62,000 nucleotides of DNA, from positions 17,501-79,500 of the forward strand of contig JAQGDQ010000390.1 in the NCBI GenBank assembly GCA_030141605.1, in the 5' to 3' direction. Shown one piece after another: positions 23,301 through 33,553 of this stretch (position 1 is the first letter of the stretch; each line of letters opens with the position of its first letter). The translations under genes and the position numbers were made by a program. Source of the DNA: Tubiluchus corallicola. Taxonomy: Eukaryota; Priapulida; Priapulimorpha; Priapulimorphida; Tubiluchidae. Under the pieces are notes generated by a model that had not been told where the DNA came from, made no database searches, and worked only from the letters and a program-made list of their open reading frames with translations.

Positions 23301-23967
23301 AACTGTTTCTTGCAACAGAATTGCAACACTTTAATTTAATTATCGTTGAATTCCGATAAAGCAATTAATTTCTAAAACGACTTGTTAAGAACACGTTTAA
23401 GTACAGGAGTTTTCGTAAAGCATTTTTGCGCTGTTGGATATTGCACATTATTACCACAGCATTTTGAATAAGTAAGATTCAAGTTCTTGTGAAAATTGTT
23501 TTTTTGCTTCAGCTGCTGTTGGAGCTATTCAAACAATAAGTACAACTAGGTTATAATACAAATAAACAGTTACTTATTTAATGATAAACCACGATAACAT
23601 AATATAATTAGGAAGTAATTAAATAAAACTAAAGCATATCATTTGCCAACAAATTCAAAACAAATACATATGTGAATCAATCAAATTAATTAAGTACAAC
23701 TTTAATAACAGTACTGAGAAAACATACTTGATTTACTCTTCATAAAATATTAATTTTGATATAATTTTCCGACACTATTCCGATACACGCATGATGGTAG
23801 TCATTTTGCTAACCTTTGCCTTCGTAATCACACAAATACATTTTCTTAGAAAATTGATGTGGAAAAAGCAGCAACCCAATCACAATAGAGACAAAAGTAA
23901 ATTACACAAATTATGAGCAAGTATGAAAAATTAATATTATAAAGATAGGGTGAAGAAAGTTTCTATC

Positions 23968-24370
23968 GAAAATAAACCATGATGCAATAGTGGAATATCT
24001 ATAGTCTACTCAAGATACTTAGTTAAGATCAAAATTACAGGACGCTATACACTGTCGGAAATCTACCATGACGAAATAGTGGAATATCTATAGTCTACTC
24101 AAGATACTCAGTTAAGATCAAAATTACAGGACGCTATACACTGTCGGAAATCTACCATGACGAAATAGTGGAATATCTATAGTCTGCTAAAGACACTCAA
24201 AAAGACGGAAATTAGAAGATGATATACACTGTCAGAAATCTACCATGACGAAATAGTTGTATATTTAAGATGGTCTACTCAAGATTCTCCGTTAAGATGG
24301 AAATTAGAGGATACTACATACTGTTGGATATCTATCATGATGAAATAGTCGAATATCTAAGATAGTCTAT
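23968..24370. repeat. 89-bp tandem repeat, 4-5 copies
   Basis: The motif ATCTACCATGACGAAATAGT recurs at 89-bp spacing (GGAATATC at 23992, 24081 and 24170). Copies 1-3 are nearly identical and later ones are progressively diverged. Confidence 0.9.
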
Positions 24371-24565
24371 TCAAGATGTTCAGTTAAAATGAAAATTATA
24401 GGATGCTGCACATTACATATTTTACAAACATTCCTGAGTAAAGTTGAGGAGTGCAGACTTATACGTCCATTCAAGATGCTCAGTTAGTATGAAAATTATA
24501 GGATGCTGCACATTACATATTTTACAAACATTCATGAGTTAAGTTGAGGAGTGCAGACTTAGGTG
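24371..24565. repeat. 100-bp tandem duplication adjoining the 89-bp array
   Basis: GGATGCTGCACATTACATAT and its surroundings occur at 24401 and 24501. The first part of each unit (TTCAAGATGxTCAGTTA) is related to the 89-bp repeat, so the 100-bp unit probably arose from it by insertion of new sequence. Confidence 0.85.
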
Positions 24566-26168
24566 GGGGGTATACGTCCAAAAGACATAAAGTGAATGGA
24601 ACGGAATTAAAGCACAGTACAAGATACAAATAAATGGTTGAAGAACAATAGTTCTTAAACACCTAATGCTGCTAAATTAAACGACAAATTAATTTATTTT
24701 GAACTTCACCACTTCCTATAGTGCAGTGAATATAAAAAAGACATTCAGCTGTAATAATTTAGCTGCTAAAAAGTTTGAAATCAAAAACTGAAATCAGGAA
24801 AATGGTAAACCCAACAACAGCTGACAGGACCGTCACATTCATCATGGCTATAGGGAACGGACATGAAAGTAGTGTCAACAGCCCTGAGCCAGGACGTCTT
24901 CTTATCTCTCAAGTTACTAGATGCCATTCACGTACAAGATAAGAGGACTTTATCCTTACCAAGGTACAACCAGTATAAAGGTAATTACAGTGCTGTGATA
25001 GACTGATACCAGCTGTAATTCTGTTTCATGAATTGACGTCAAGTACATGGATTTTATAACCAAAGCAAACGTCATTAAATGCCATGACTGGTGTTCACCA
25101 CACAAATCAAGTTTTCATACTGCGAGCAAAGTCCTAGCCAACATTTTTTTATACTGTATCTACTTAGATTTAAAGTGTTAAAATACCAGTGTTAAGCACC
25201 GTCTATTTAATAAGTACGTATACTGCTTCAGTAGAATAAAGACCAACTGAATAGACTTATGCTCCTGTTTCTTATCAGTTTCAGAAGTTTACTACCCTAT
25301 GTTTAAATACAAAGACAAAATTTCAAAAAAAAACAAACAAATAAAGTCTATATATAAAATAAAAACACACTCTGGTACCTGGCGACTTCACTTGTGCTAA
25401 GAAATTATCACCTTTATAACAAGAACAGAAATATTACATTGACCTTTTAGCAAAGCACATCATTATTGTGTTCAGCGAAGCATAGTTTGTCTGATTAGCC
25501 AGTCAGCAGATATTACGATTGATGCACGACTAAAAAAATCTGTGTATGGTTAAAATACCCTTTTAGATAATTATTACACATACTTTAAGTGGCAACTGCA
25601 GAACAGGGGGGAATGTTGATCTTTAAAGTGCAATAAGTATACAAATTATACTTGCACATGTACAAAAGACAGTTATTCAGTAACCTGGAAAAAGCTAACT
25701 AGTATACATGTACACACCTACATCAACATGATAAAAAATTTATAAATACCTACTGTGAAATTAGGGAGCACAGATGGGTAGGCAGCTAGCGAATAAGATA
25801 ACTAATCAATAAGCTAAAATTAGGTGCAACTGAATTACAAAGCAGGCATAGTAAGCATTGAACACAGTATAGCTGTTTCAAAGCACAATTTACATGTCAC
25901 AACCAAACACAAACCATGTCAACTTAAACCAAACACAAAAAACATTTCCAGAACAGTGGCACAGATGCCTACCAATTGTTAAAGGAAAAGTCCATCCTTA
26001 TTTTAACAGGTTGCTATGAATGCAGTCACATTTAGGTGTAGAATGTCGCAGCATGCATATTTTGCCACACTGTAACACTGCAAGTCAGTTAGCCAAATAA
26101 GGTGGGCAAGTACGATATTAATTTGGTATGTGCAAAACTGGCAAATTTTTAAGCATGATTCGATTTTG

Positions 26169-26175
26169 ATTTATT
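26169..26175 (-). terminator. Possible polyadenylation signal of the methyltransferase gene
   Basis: GAAATAAA-type signal on the minus strand about 220 nt after the TAG stop at 26395-26397. Tentative. Confidence 0.3.
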
Positions 26176-26394
26176 TCAACAAAAATCACATGTTAAATTG
26201 AGAATAAAAATGACATAAATATGTTGACATTATATTACAATCCTGTTGCAGAATATCTAGGACTTGTCAGTCGTTGAAAGAAACTGGTGGACTTTTCATT
26301 TTACAGAAATATCAGAACTTAATAAAAAATCTTATGAGCTTTCCCCAAGTGTTATAAAAACTATAGAGATTTTCTTATTTTACTTTATAGAATG

Positions 26395-27258
26395 CTACTG
26401 CTCTTTCTTGGCTACGATTACAGTAGCTAGACCAATCTTTTTTCTGCGTTCGTCACACAATTTTACGTGCTCTGGTAGCTCTCCGTTTTTACTCATTTCT
26501 ACAACCTTCTTCTCAATCTCAACCAGTTCCTCCGCTGAAGCCTTCGCCCACGAAGAGTTGTATCCCTCCCTTAAGGCGCGATTAAGCAACCGTTCGGTAC
26601 TATAATAGAGCTCGTCGGACGGCACGAAACGCTCTTTCAATGGCACAACGTGATCAATGATCTTAAAGCCGGCATTGGTGATCATGCCATCAACATAATC
26701 CAGCGGCGGATATTGCTTCAGGTAAAAATCGCGTGTAGAGCCAGAGAAAAAAGCATCTGCCCAGTCTGAATCCATACCTTGATGCTGACCACATGTCAAG
26801 ATGCACAGAACACCGCCGGGTTTTAAAACTTTGTGAACATTTTGCAAGGTGCTTTTCATCAAATGATAGCCGTCACCAGTGGCGTTTTCGTCGTAAAGAT
26901 GATGCATGACAACGTTGATCGTAGCTGCATCAAATGTATTCTCTGGAAATGGTAGATTGGGTAGCACCTCATGTACGCTGTTGACAATCTTACCGTTATC
27001 AAAATAAGTTTTTAATTTTTCTTGAGCACGTTTCAGCATTCCACTGTTGCCATCTAGCAGCGTTACCTTGCCAACGCCGTTGTCCAAGAAAATTTTTGTG
27101 TAATTACCAGTGCCGCAGCCAATGTCCAAAAGGTGCCATTCGGATGGAGGCTTTCCCAATTCCACGAACATGTATCCCAACTCGAGCTTAGCGCCAATGG
27201 GAAATCTAACAGTGTCATACTTTTGATGAATGAAGTCGTAATCAGCGTAGAGACTCAT
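26395..27258 (-). CDS. Class I SAM-dependent methyltransferase (intronless)
   Basis: A single uninterrupted reading frame of 287 residues. Residues 43-53 (LLDIGCGTGNY) are motif I, the glycine-rich SAM-binding loop. TLLDGNSGML is the acidic motif II region that contacts the ribose, and LPFPENTFDAATINVVMHHL is motif IV/post-IV. LKPGGVLCILT follows, as in the Methyltransf_11/25 families. The C-terminal ~100 residues (DYVDGMITNAGF, ERLLNRALREGY and a Lys/Glu-rich helix) belong to no family I can name, so the substrate is unknown. An acceptor (tttttttag) ends at 27275, 16 nt before the ATG, so the only splice is in the leader. No signal peptide or membrane segment is seen, so it is probably cytosolic. 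It is more GC-balanced than the flanks and lacks introns, unlike the multi-exon neighbours; a retrocopy or ancient transfer is possible. Confidence 0.86.
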   Translation of the reverse strand: MSLYADYDFIHQKYDTVRFPIGAKLELGYMFVELGKPPSEWHLLDIGCGTGNYTKIFLDNGVGKVTLLDGNSGMLKRAQEKLKTYFDNGKIVNSVHEVLPNLPFPENTFDAATINVVMHHLYDENATGDGYHLMKSTLQNVHKVLKPGGVLCILTCGQHQGMDSDWADAFFSGSTRDFYLKQYPPLDYVDGMITNAGFKIIDHVVPLKERFVPSDELYYSTERLLNRALREGYNSSWAKASAEELVEIEKKVVEMSKNGELPEHVKLCDERRKKIGLATVIVAKKEQ

Positions 27259-28641
27259 GATGCTGAATATGTAACTAAAAAAACAAGAGATTAGATTTCA
27301 CAGGCCTACAAATAAAATTCTTGAATATCAGTTAATGCCTATTAAACAGAGACTTAAGAATGGATAAATGTTTGGATGGACTTGATCGTAGAAGTACAAA
27401 CAGAATTTAAGAGCATTTGTTCAGCTAATCGGTCAACTAGGGTTGTCAAACTTACTCAATGCAGGTTTGTCAATACAGTCAGGGTTAAATTATATTTACT
27501 GTTTCAGATCCAGGGCTCATATACTGATAAATGCGCAGATGAACGTACTACCTCAAAAATGCTCCTAGATGATAAACTAACACAAGCTCAGCATAAAATT
27601 CCATTCAGATCGTTCCTTGATGTATGTACTAATGCTAACTTATCAAAACATGCTACTTTGTGACTATGTGGTTTTAGTACTCCAGCAACTTAATATTACC
27701 AACCAACGTTAGCGAGAGTAATTGTGTCCTTGCGTGACTTGCCATACAGTTGTAATTACTATTATAATCAGCAAGAATGCAAGCTCTCTCCAAAAAGTGG
27801 ACATTTGGCACAGTTTGCTATTAACATCAATATTCCTACACATATTTTTACTTGATAAGCATAACTAATTGATTATGGGGAAAATCGTTGGAAAATAACT
27901 CGGTATAATCAAAGCTGTTTAACGCGAAACAGTCCCATAGAAGTTTAATGGCTGGTGAGCACCGATGTGAAATGAAAACGTTGTGGACACAGGGAGCGGT
28001 ATTTATCAAATCCGTGCCTTCAAACTATTCCAACCTTGTCAGATTATTGTCATCGCTTACTAAATTTCGATATCACGCTAATTCTTTAAGGGATACGGTT
28101 TCTGCGCGTCAACGTTTCAATTATTGGGTTAGAGTTATATGATACACAACCTAAAAAGATCGAAAGTTTGACACAAAGTGCTCAGCTTAAAGTTAAAGAC
28201 GATAAAAAATTAATGTTCGCGATTCATTTTTTTCAATTAACAGACAAAAAACGCACAAACATAAAATTAAAAATAAATCAGAACTCGAACTTTAATGCAC
28301 CAATCAAAATAATACTCAGGTTCACCTGTTAATTAGTCTTCTCAAATGCCACGAACAAGCCGAACAAGTACCATTCAACAAAGTAAAGGAAGTCACTGCC
28401 ACTGGTCAGTCACATGCACTCTACGGCACCTATTAAAAAAGTTGATGCACCGCTGATTGAGCGCACGATACACGTTTAATACTACAAGGCAAGATCCGCA
28501 ACAGCTACTGAAACAAGAATCTAAGTTTAGCTTAATTAGCGACCAAAGATAATTGTCAGAGGAGGTATAAAATCAAAATTTTTGTAAACAATTATTATGC
28601 ATGTACTTCTGAAGTCAGTGAAAGAGCGTATGGGTGACTAC

Positions 28642-28925
28642 TAGGGCTGAGCATTCTCTATCAGAAAGCGTATTCAAATCGAACTAGTGACTTTCGAAAT
28701 CAAATCGAATGGAAAATCAATTCGAACTCTGTTTCAAAGATTTTTGGAGCCACAAGTAAAAAGTGGTCTTACAGAGATTATTGATATTAGGTGAGAACTT
28801 GACATATGCAGTACATGTACATGATAATTTATGCCACCAAAGTGTTGCTGAATTAGTAAAAAATTAAAGAATTCATCAAGTCCTCAATACTCGTTCCGTC
28901 TCCACTGGTGTTCGAGCATTTTGAG
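28642..28925. mobile_element. Decayed copy of the hAT-type MITE at 861
   Basis: TAGGGCTGAGCATTCTCTA, then TCAGAAAGCGTATT, matches the start of the 861-1255 element with several changes. The body shares the region of the repeated GTCTTACA(A/G)AGAT. The right end near 28915 (GTTCGAGCATTT) aligns with the other copy's GTTCGAATCGAATTCGAGCATT before degenerating. No target duplication is visible. Confidence 0.65.
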
Positions 28926-29768
28926 GATAACCCATGAGATGCCATTGCCACACCTGAAACAAAACTGCAAAGCAACACAGCATTTCTTTGAGGATGTCAA
29001 TAGTATGATTAACTTGTTAGCCATACGGTCTAAAGCTCTATGATCGTGTCCAAGAAACCTGTCAGATGTTTATTTGTATGTTAGTGTGTACGTTGTGCTA
29101 TTAACAGTTTATTATACATAGCTTGGTGACGTCAATTGGGACGAAAGATAAAGCTTAGGCGCGAACTTATGAAGCTTTACCTTTCTTAGCTATTATAAGT
29201 TTTTGGTTTGATTCGTATTGAACTATTGATACAATTTTTGTGCCGTTTTTTGTGTCACTGCAATGATAACATGACTTTTCGTTAAGTTGACTACTGACCA
29301 CTGACCAGTGTTCGCCAAAGTCAATAGTCGCTTTGCATGAATATTTTTCATTCAAAATACTTGATGTTAGCTATTACCTCGTTGAGGAAAGTTGCATTAC
29401 ACATAGGAATATGCTGATACAGATCATAGAAAGTCAAACTAGCTAATAAGCTAAATTTTTGTTCTGCTACTTCCATTTAATATGCCTAGCCAGTGGCTGA
29501 TGAATTCCATTTAACTTGCAGAGTGGGAAAACCGTGTAAAAATTACAACTAAAATATCTAATAATGCAACATACACTTCTATTGAAGTTTTGTAGGCATT
29601 AATTAATTAATTATCTTAGTCACAATTCTGAGAGGGTAGCTGACATTGATAACTCGTAGTTCTTTCGTCACCCTTTCACCACTAATCAACAATTACTTTT
29701 GCACTTTGTAATATTATTGTATGTTTGTTGTGGAGAGCGCTGGCATCAATTAGAATTGCATAGAACAT

Positions 29769-30095
29769 TGTAGAATGTTCTGTCGGAATGACCGCCTTAC
29801 CGTCTGGATTGTTTGGGAACATTAGTTCTGGAAGTTTCGTCGGGGCGCTATATAAGGCGAAGCAGGCCGCCGACACGGGAGCACACAGAGCACGCAGATC
29901 TAACACGGACACATACTTGTATACTTACATTTTCAGATATACTTAAACGTTTTCCAGATTTTCACGTTTACAGTAATCATTTCTCGTTCCTTCATACTTT
30001 TGTGTTGTAGAATTCTCGCTAAATAAACTAGTTTTATTTGACGGCGTGTTTTCTGGTTCTCTCTATGAGCCTTCCGAGAGAAACAAAACACAACA
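29769..30095 (+). mobile_element. Solo LTR of a retrotransposon
   Basis: A 327-bp TG...CA unit (TGTAGAATGTTC to ACACAACA) with the order expected of an LTR: TATATAAGG at 29849, a GC-richer stretch downstream of it, AATAAA at 30022, and a GT-rich stretch (GGCGTGTTTTCTGG) after it. No second LTR, primer-binding site or coding region is present in the window, so it is a solo LTR. The flanking 5-mers (AACAT left, ACGTT right) do not match, so the boundaries are tentative. Confidence 0.55.
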
Positions 30096-31225
30096 ACGTT
30101 GTACAGATTTATCAATCACTTAGTTATGTATTTTGCTATTATAAAATGGTGATAAACTAATAAACTTACTTACTTACTTCCTAGACTGCTATCTCACTCA
30201 AATGTGTATTCACCTGTTTATTTATACCAGATAGTCCGACCCAATTTGATGCACTTGTGCACCTAAAATGGAATCATAATTTTATTTTGATAACTGAGAT
30301 AATGAAAATTCGACAAGCAAAATCTTCTCTGACTATATTGTAGTGGTTACTGCAGTATTGTAAATAAATAATGTCATTTTATCTTTCTCCTTTGCGGTTA
30401 TTAATTTTGCAATGTTTTTGTTCTGTACATTTTCAGCCATTTTGTGTATGCCACATTTTGTATCACCATGAATAATTTATGTACTCAAAATAGCTTCCTT
30501 GAGACCTTTTAGACAAAATTTTTAAATTACTCTCACACTTTTATAATATCAATATCATTGCTGCTTTCTTCAATTTGATTTATATTGTTACGCAAAAAAT
30601 GTTATTAATTTCGCACACCCGTCTAAATGTAGTGGTCACATCTACACAAAACCATTACATAACGGCATTGAATAGCAGGCAGGCATAAAACCGCCTCTGT
30701 GGAATGGCCTCGTCGGTTCCTCATGGGCTAACGGGCAGGTGCGTATTCTATGCCAGCACCTGTTCTGTAAACTACTTTCATGGAGCACAATGGATTAGAT
30801 ACCAGCTGAGTTATTTTCAGTTATATAACTTCACTTTGTTTTACACATTTGAAAGTTTCTGCACAACTATGCCATTTGAGAGTGAATCAGCACCAACCTG
30901 AAATTGTCGAAAGCATTTCTTTATCTCACAAATTGTATTTATTTGGAATTTGCCTATTTTACAGATTAGAATATTTTAAAGTTGATACCAAGCCATATCC
31001 ATAATCCAGAGATGGAGGTATTAGCTAGTGTGCTATTAAATTTTTTCCCTCCCCTATACAAAATTTGCGGTTACTGAGATGTTAAATATAATGGCACCAC
31101 TGCAGGTAAAGGGTTCCCATTGGGTTAATGTAGGCTCTGTGAATTTTGATGGATTCTGCTGCCAGTGCTTTTCAAGACTTAAATTGATCAATGTTTGTTA
31201 ACTACATTTGCTAGAAGCCTATTTC

Positions 31226-32259
31226 ATGGATCAACAACCCGTTGTAGTTGTTGGTGATGGTGAGTCTGGTGACATCCTGTAACATAATCATCTATGTGTG
31301 TTAAGTCATACCACGTAGAATCCTAAAGGAAAGGCGAATATTAAAAACATGAGCAATTAATGCGATTATGATGTTGAGTATATTAGACAACAACCAACAC
31401 GGTCGCGGAAAAACTGTAAAGCGGTCAGAGGTAGCGTCTCATTTAGAAAACTTCTCGTACTGACATGGTCGCTCCCATTAATGTTTGGTAAATTTCTACG
31501 TGTAAATTTCGGATTTGTTTGTTTTTGTTAAGCTTATTCACAAATCATATGATTCTTGAATATGACTGATGCTGCATGTAAACTGCTATTGCAGCAAATT
31601 GTTTGTGGCAAACAAGCGGCTTGTATTTGTTTATGAATTAAAAGGCTTATTTCAATTTCTGAGCCTAAGGTATGTAGGCTGCTAATGATATACTAAGTTT
31701 TTGTTAATCTTCCCAATTAATAGTATTATTTACATGTTCTAAACTTTAAAAAACACATATTGTTTGATTTGTTGATTTTTAGTATGCTATGCCAGGATGT
31801 CACAATGTGAAAAATTCAGTATAATTTGGCTTTAACTTTAAGCTTAGAATTAGAATGCTCTTTAGGTGTTTTAACTGTAGCTATCTGCCAGCCCAACAAA
31901 ATGTATATGCCAAACACAAATTAATTGCTAAATTAATCCATTCTTTGTAGTGATTTGTAGGCTAAAATTAAAAAAAATATTTTACAGCTTAACATCTAGC
32001 TATGCTTTTAACCCTCTAATCCTGGATATAGTGAATGTCTATGGTAAAAAGATTGTTAAATCAGACCTGTTCCACAGACCAAGCTTCAACTAAGCGTAAT
32101 CACTGTTTTTCACATTCGAGAAAATGATACTTTGATGTTAAATTGTGTGTTTTTTATACAGTTTGCACAGCAAACCATAACCTCGCACAACTGCAGAGCC
32201 TACTCATTGTAGATAGTTATGGAAAGATCAGAACAGAGCTTATTGTCAAAGATGATGAG
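31226..32259 (+). CDS. Weak candidate exon pair upstream of RHBDD1
   Basis: ATG at 31226 opens MDQQPVVVVGD to a GTGAGT donor at 31260. An acceptor (ttttttatacag) at 32161 opens a frame-compatible 98-nt exon 32162-32259 (CTANHNLAQLQS, LLIVDSYGKIRTELIVKDDE) that ends at a GTGTTA donor. Joined to the acceptor at 32811, the frame would run through the first RHBDD1 exon in a different frame and stop at about 32942. I recognise no family. It could be chance in AT-rich DNA or part of a real upstream ORF or gene. Confidence 0.2.
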
Positions 32260-32836
32260 GTGTTAAACTTTAAGTACATAAATGCAAACTAATTAATTGT
32301 TGCCTAATCATAATTACCAGCAAATAGGTAATACAGTATAATCTACTTACATCGAGGCCTGTCATAACAAGCCTTAGTTATTACAAGTGAACTTGAAGTA
32401 AGTAAAAGTAAAGTAAGTAAAAAAATTTATTTGTCTCTGAATGTTACAAAATAAACCTGAAGGTCCTGTCAAATCTTAAGTTCCATAATGTGTTTAAACC
32501 TTGCTTACTGTGAGCTCCGTTATTATGAGTTTTTGATTATTACGAAAGAATTTCACTGCCCAGTCATTGTACTGCTTCTGCATATAATGAGTGCACGTTC
32601 TAAAACAATGTTTCGATGGCTTACAGCATCAATTTTGCGAAAATAATAATCCTTAATTAATTCCCAACTTCTGTAAATATTCATGATGGTAATGATGGTA
32701 ATTAGTATTATACTAAAATTATACTTCATGTAGTGGTGCGTCTTGCCTTGATTTTACTAAATTAGATGGCTGTAGAAAATGTTGAATTTGTCAATTAAAT
32801 ATATTTGCAGGCCACTTTGAGAAGTCATTTGAAGGC

Positions 32837-33341
32837 ATGTATGTACCACGGTTTGGTCGAAGGAGACACCATGGTGGCGGTTTTGGCTTGCTGCTTTTAT
32901 TATCTCAGCTTTACCGAGTTGGGTTTGATCGAATTCCTCCCGTGACACTTGCTACCATTGCGGCACAGGCAGCCATTTTTCTTCGATTCATAAAAGGCCT
33001 TCCTCACAACAGAGATGTCTGCATCAGTGCAGTTAATGTGTGGTATAAAGAAGACTACAAGCGGTAAACTTGAAAATTAATTAAAGTAATTTTAAAATGT
33101 AGGCCAGCTGAGCTTAGACATACTTGCACTGATATAATAACCTTTGTAGCAGCTATAAGAATACGGTTATTCGTTTTTCAATGTGCTGTTTGACAATACA
33201 CAGTCGCAGGGTTGTCGTAGTATTACTATTGTGAATTTTTATAGGGCATTTGGCAGCATTCTCATAACAGGAGTATTTGCCAAGCATTTTCATTTTATGG
33301 TGTTTTTGGCAAAGTTTAGATTCTAAATCTCTCTCTCTGTC

Positions 33342-33372
<31 letters not shown>

Positions 33373-33485
33373 TTTTCTCTCTCTCTTTTTTTCTCTCTCT
33401 CTCTCCCTCTCTCTCTCTCCCCCTCTCTCTCTGTATCTCTCTCTTTCTCTCTGTGCCTCTCTCTCTCTCTTTCTTTCTTTCTCTT

Positions 33486-33553
<68 letters not shown>

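Larger units (their letters stand above)
19620..26165. other. Intergenic region upstream of the Popeye gene
   Basis: AT-rich DNA between the Popeye start and the methyltransferase 3' end. I see no supported gene. It contains an AGC/AGT trinucleotide tract (20239-20302), an 89-bp tandem repeat (23968-24370) and a related 100-bp pair (24371-24565). Several open frames of 60-80 codons on both strands have no recognisable motif. Confidence 0.6.
27275..32810. other. Region between the methyltransferase and RHBDD1 coding starts (head-to-head)
   Basis: The two genes are divergent, so the promoters of both must lie here, but no convincing TATA or GC-rich promoter is visible for either. It holds a decayed hAT MITE (28642), a solo LTR (29769-30095), a weak candidate exon pair (31226-32259) and a short copy of the repeat also found at 38540 and 40110 (30690-30770). 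The rest is AT-rich with nothing recognisable. Confidence 0.55.

Noticed and set aside
24781-24927. A 48-codon minus-strand frame starting MASSNLRDKKTSW
   Set aside because: It looks protein-like but is short, matches no family and has no clear splice or poly(A) context.
26264-26605. 113-residue plus-strand frame
   Set aside because: It is antisense to the methyltransferase C-terminus, which has clear family motifs.
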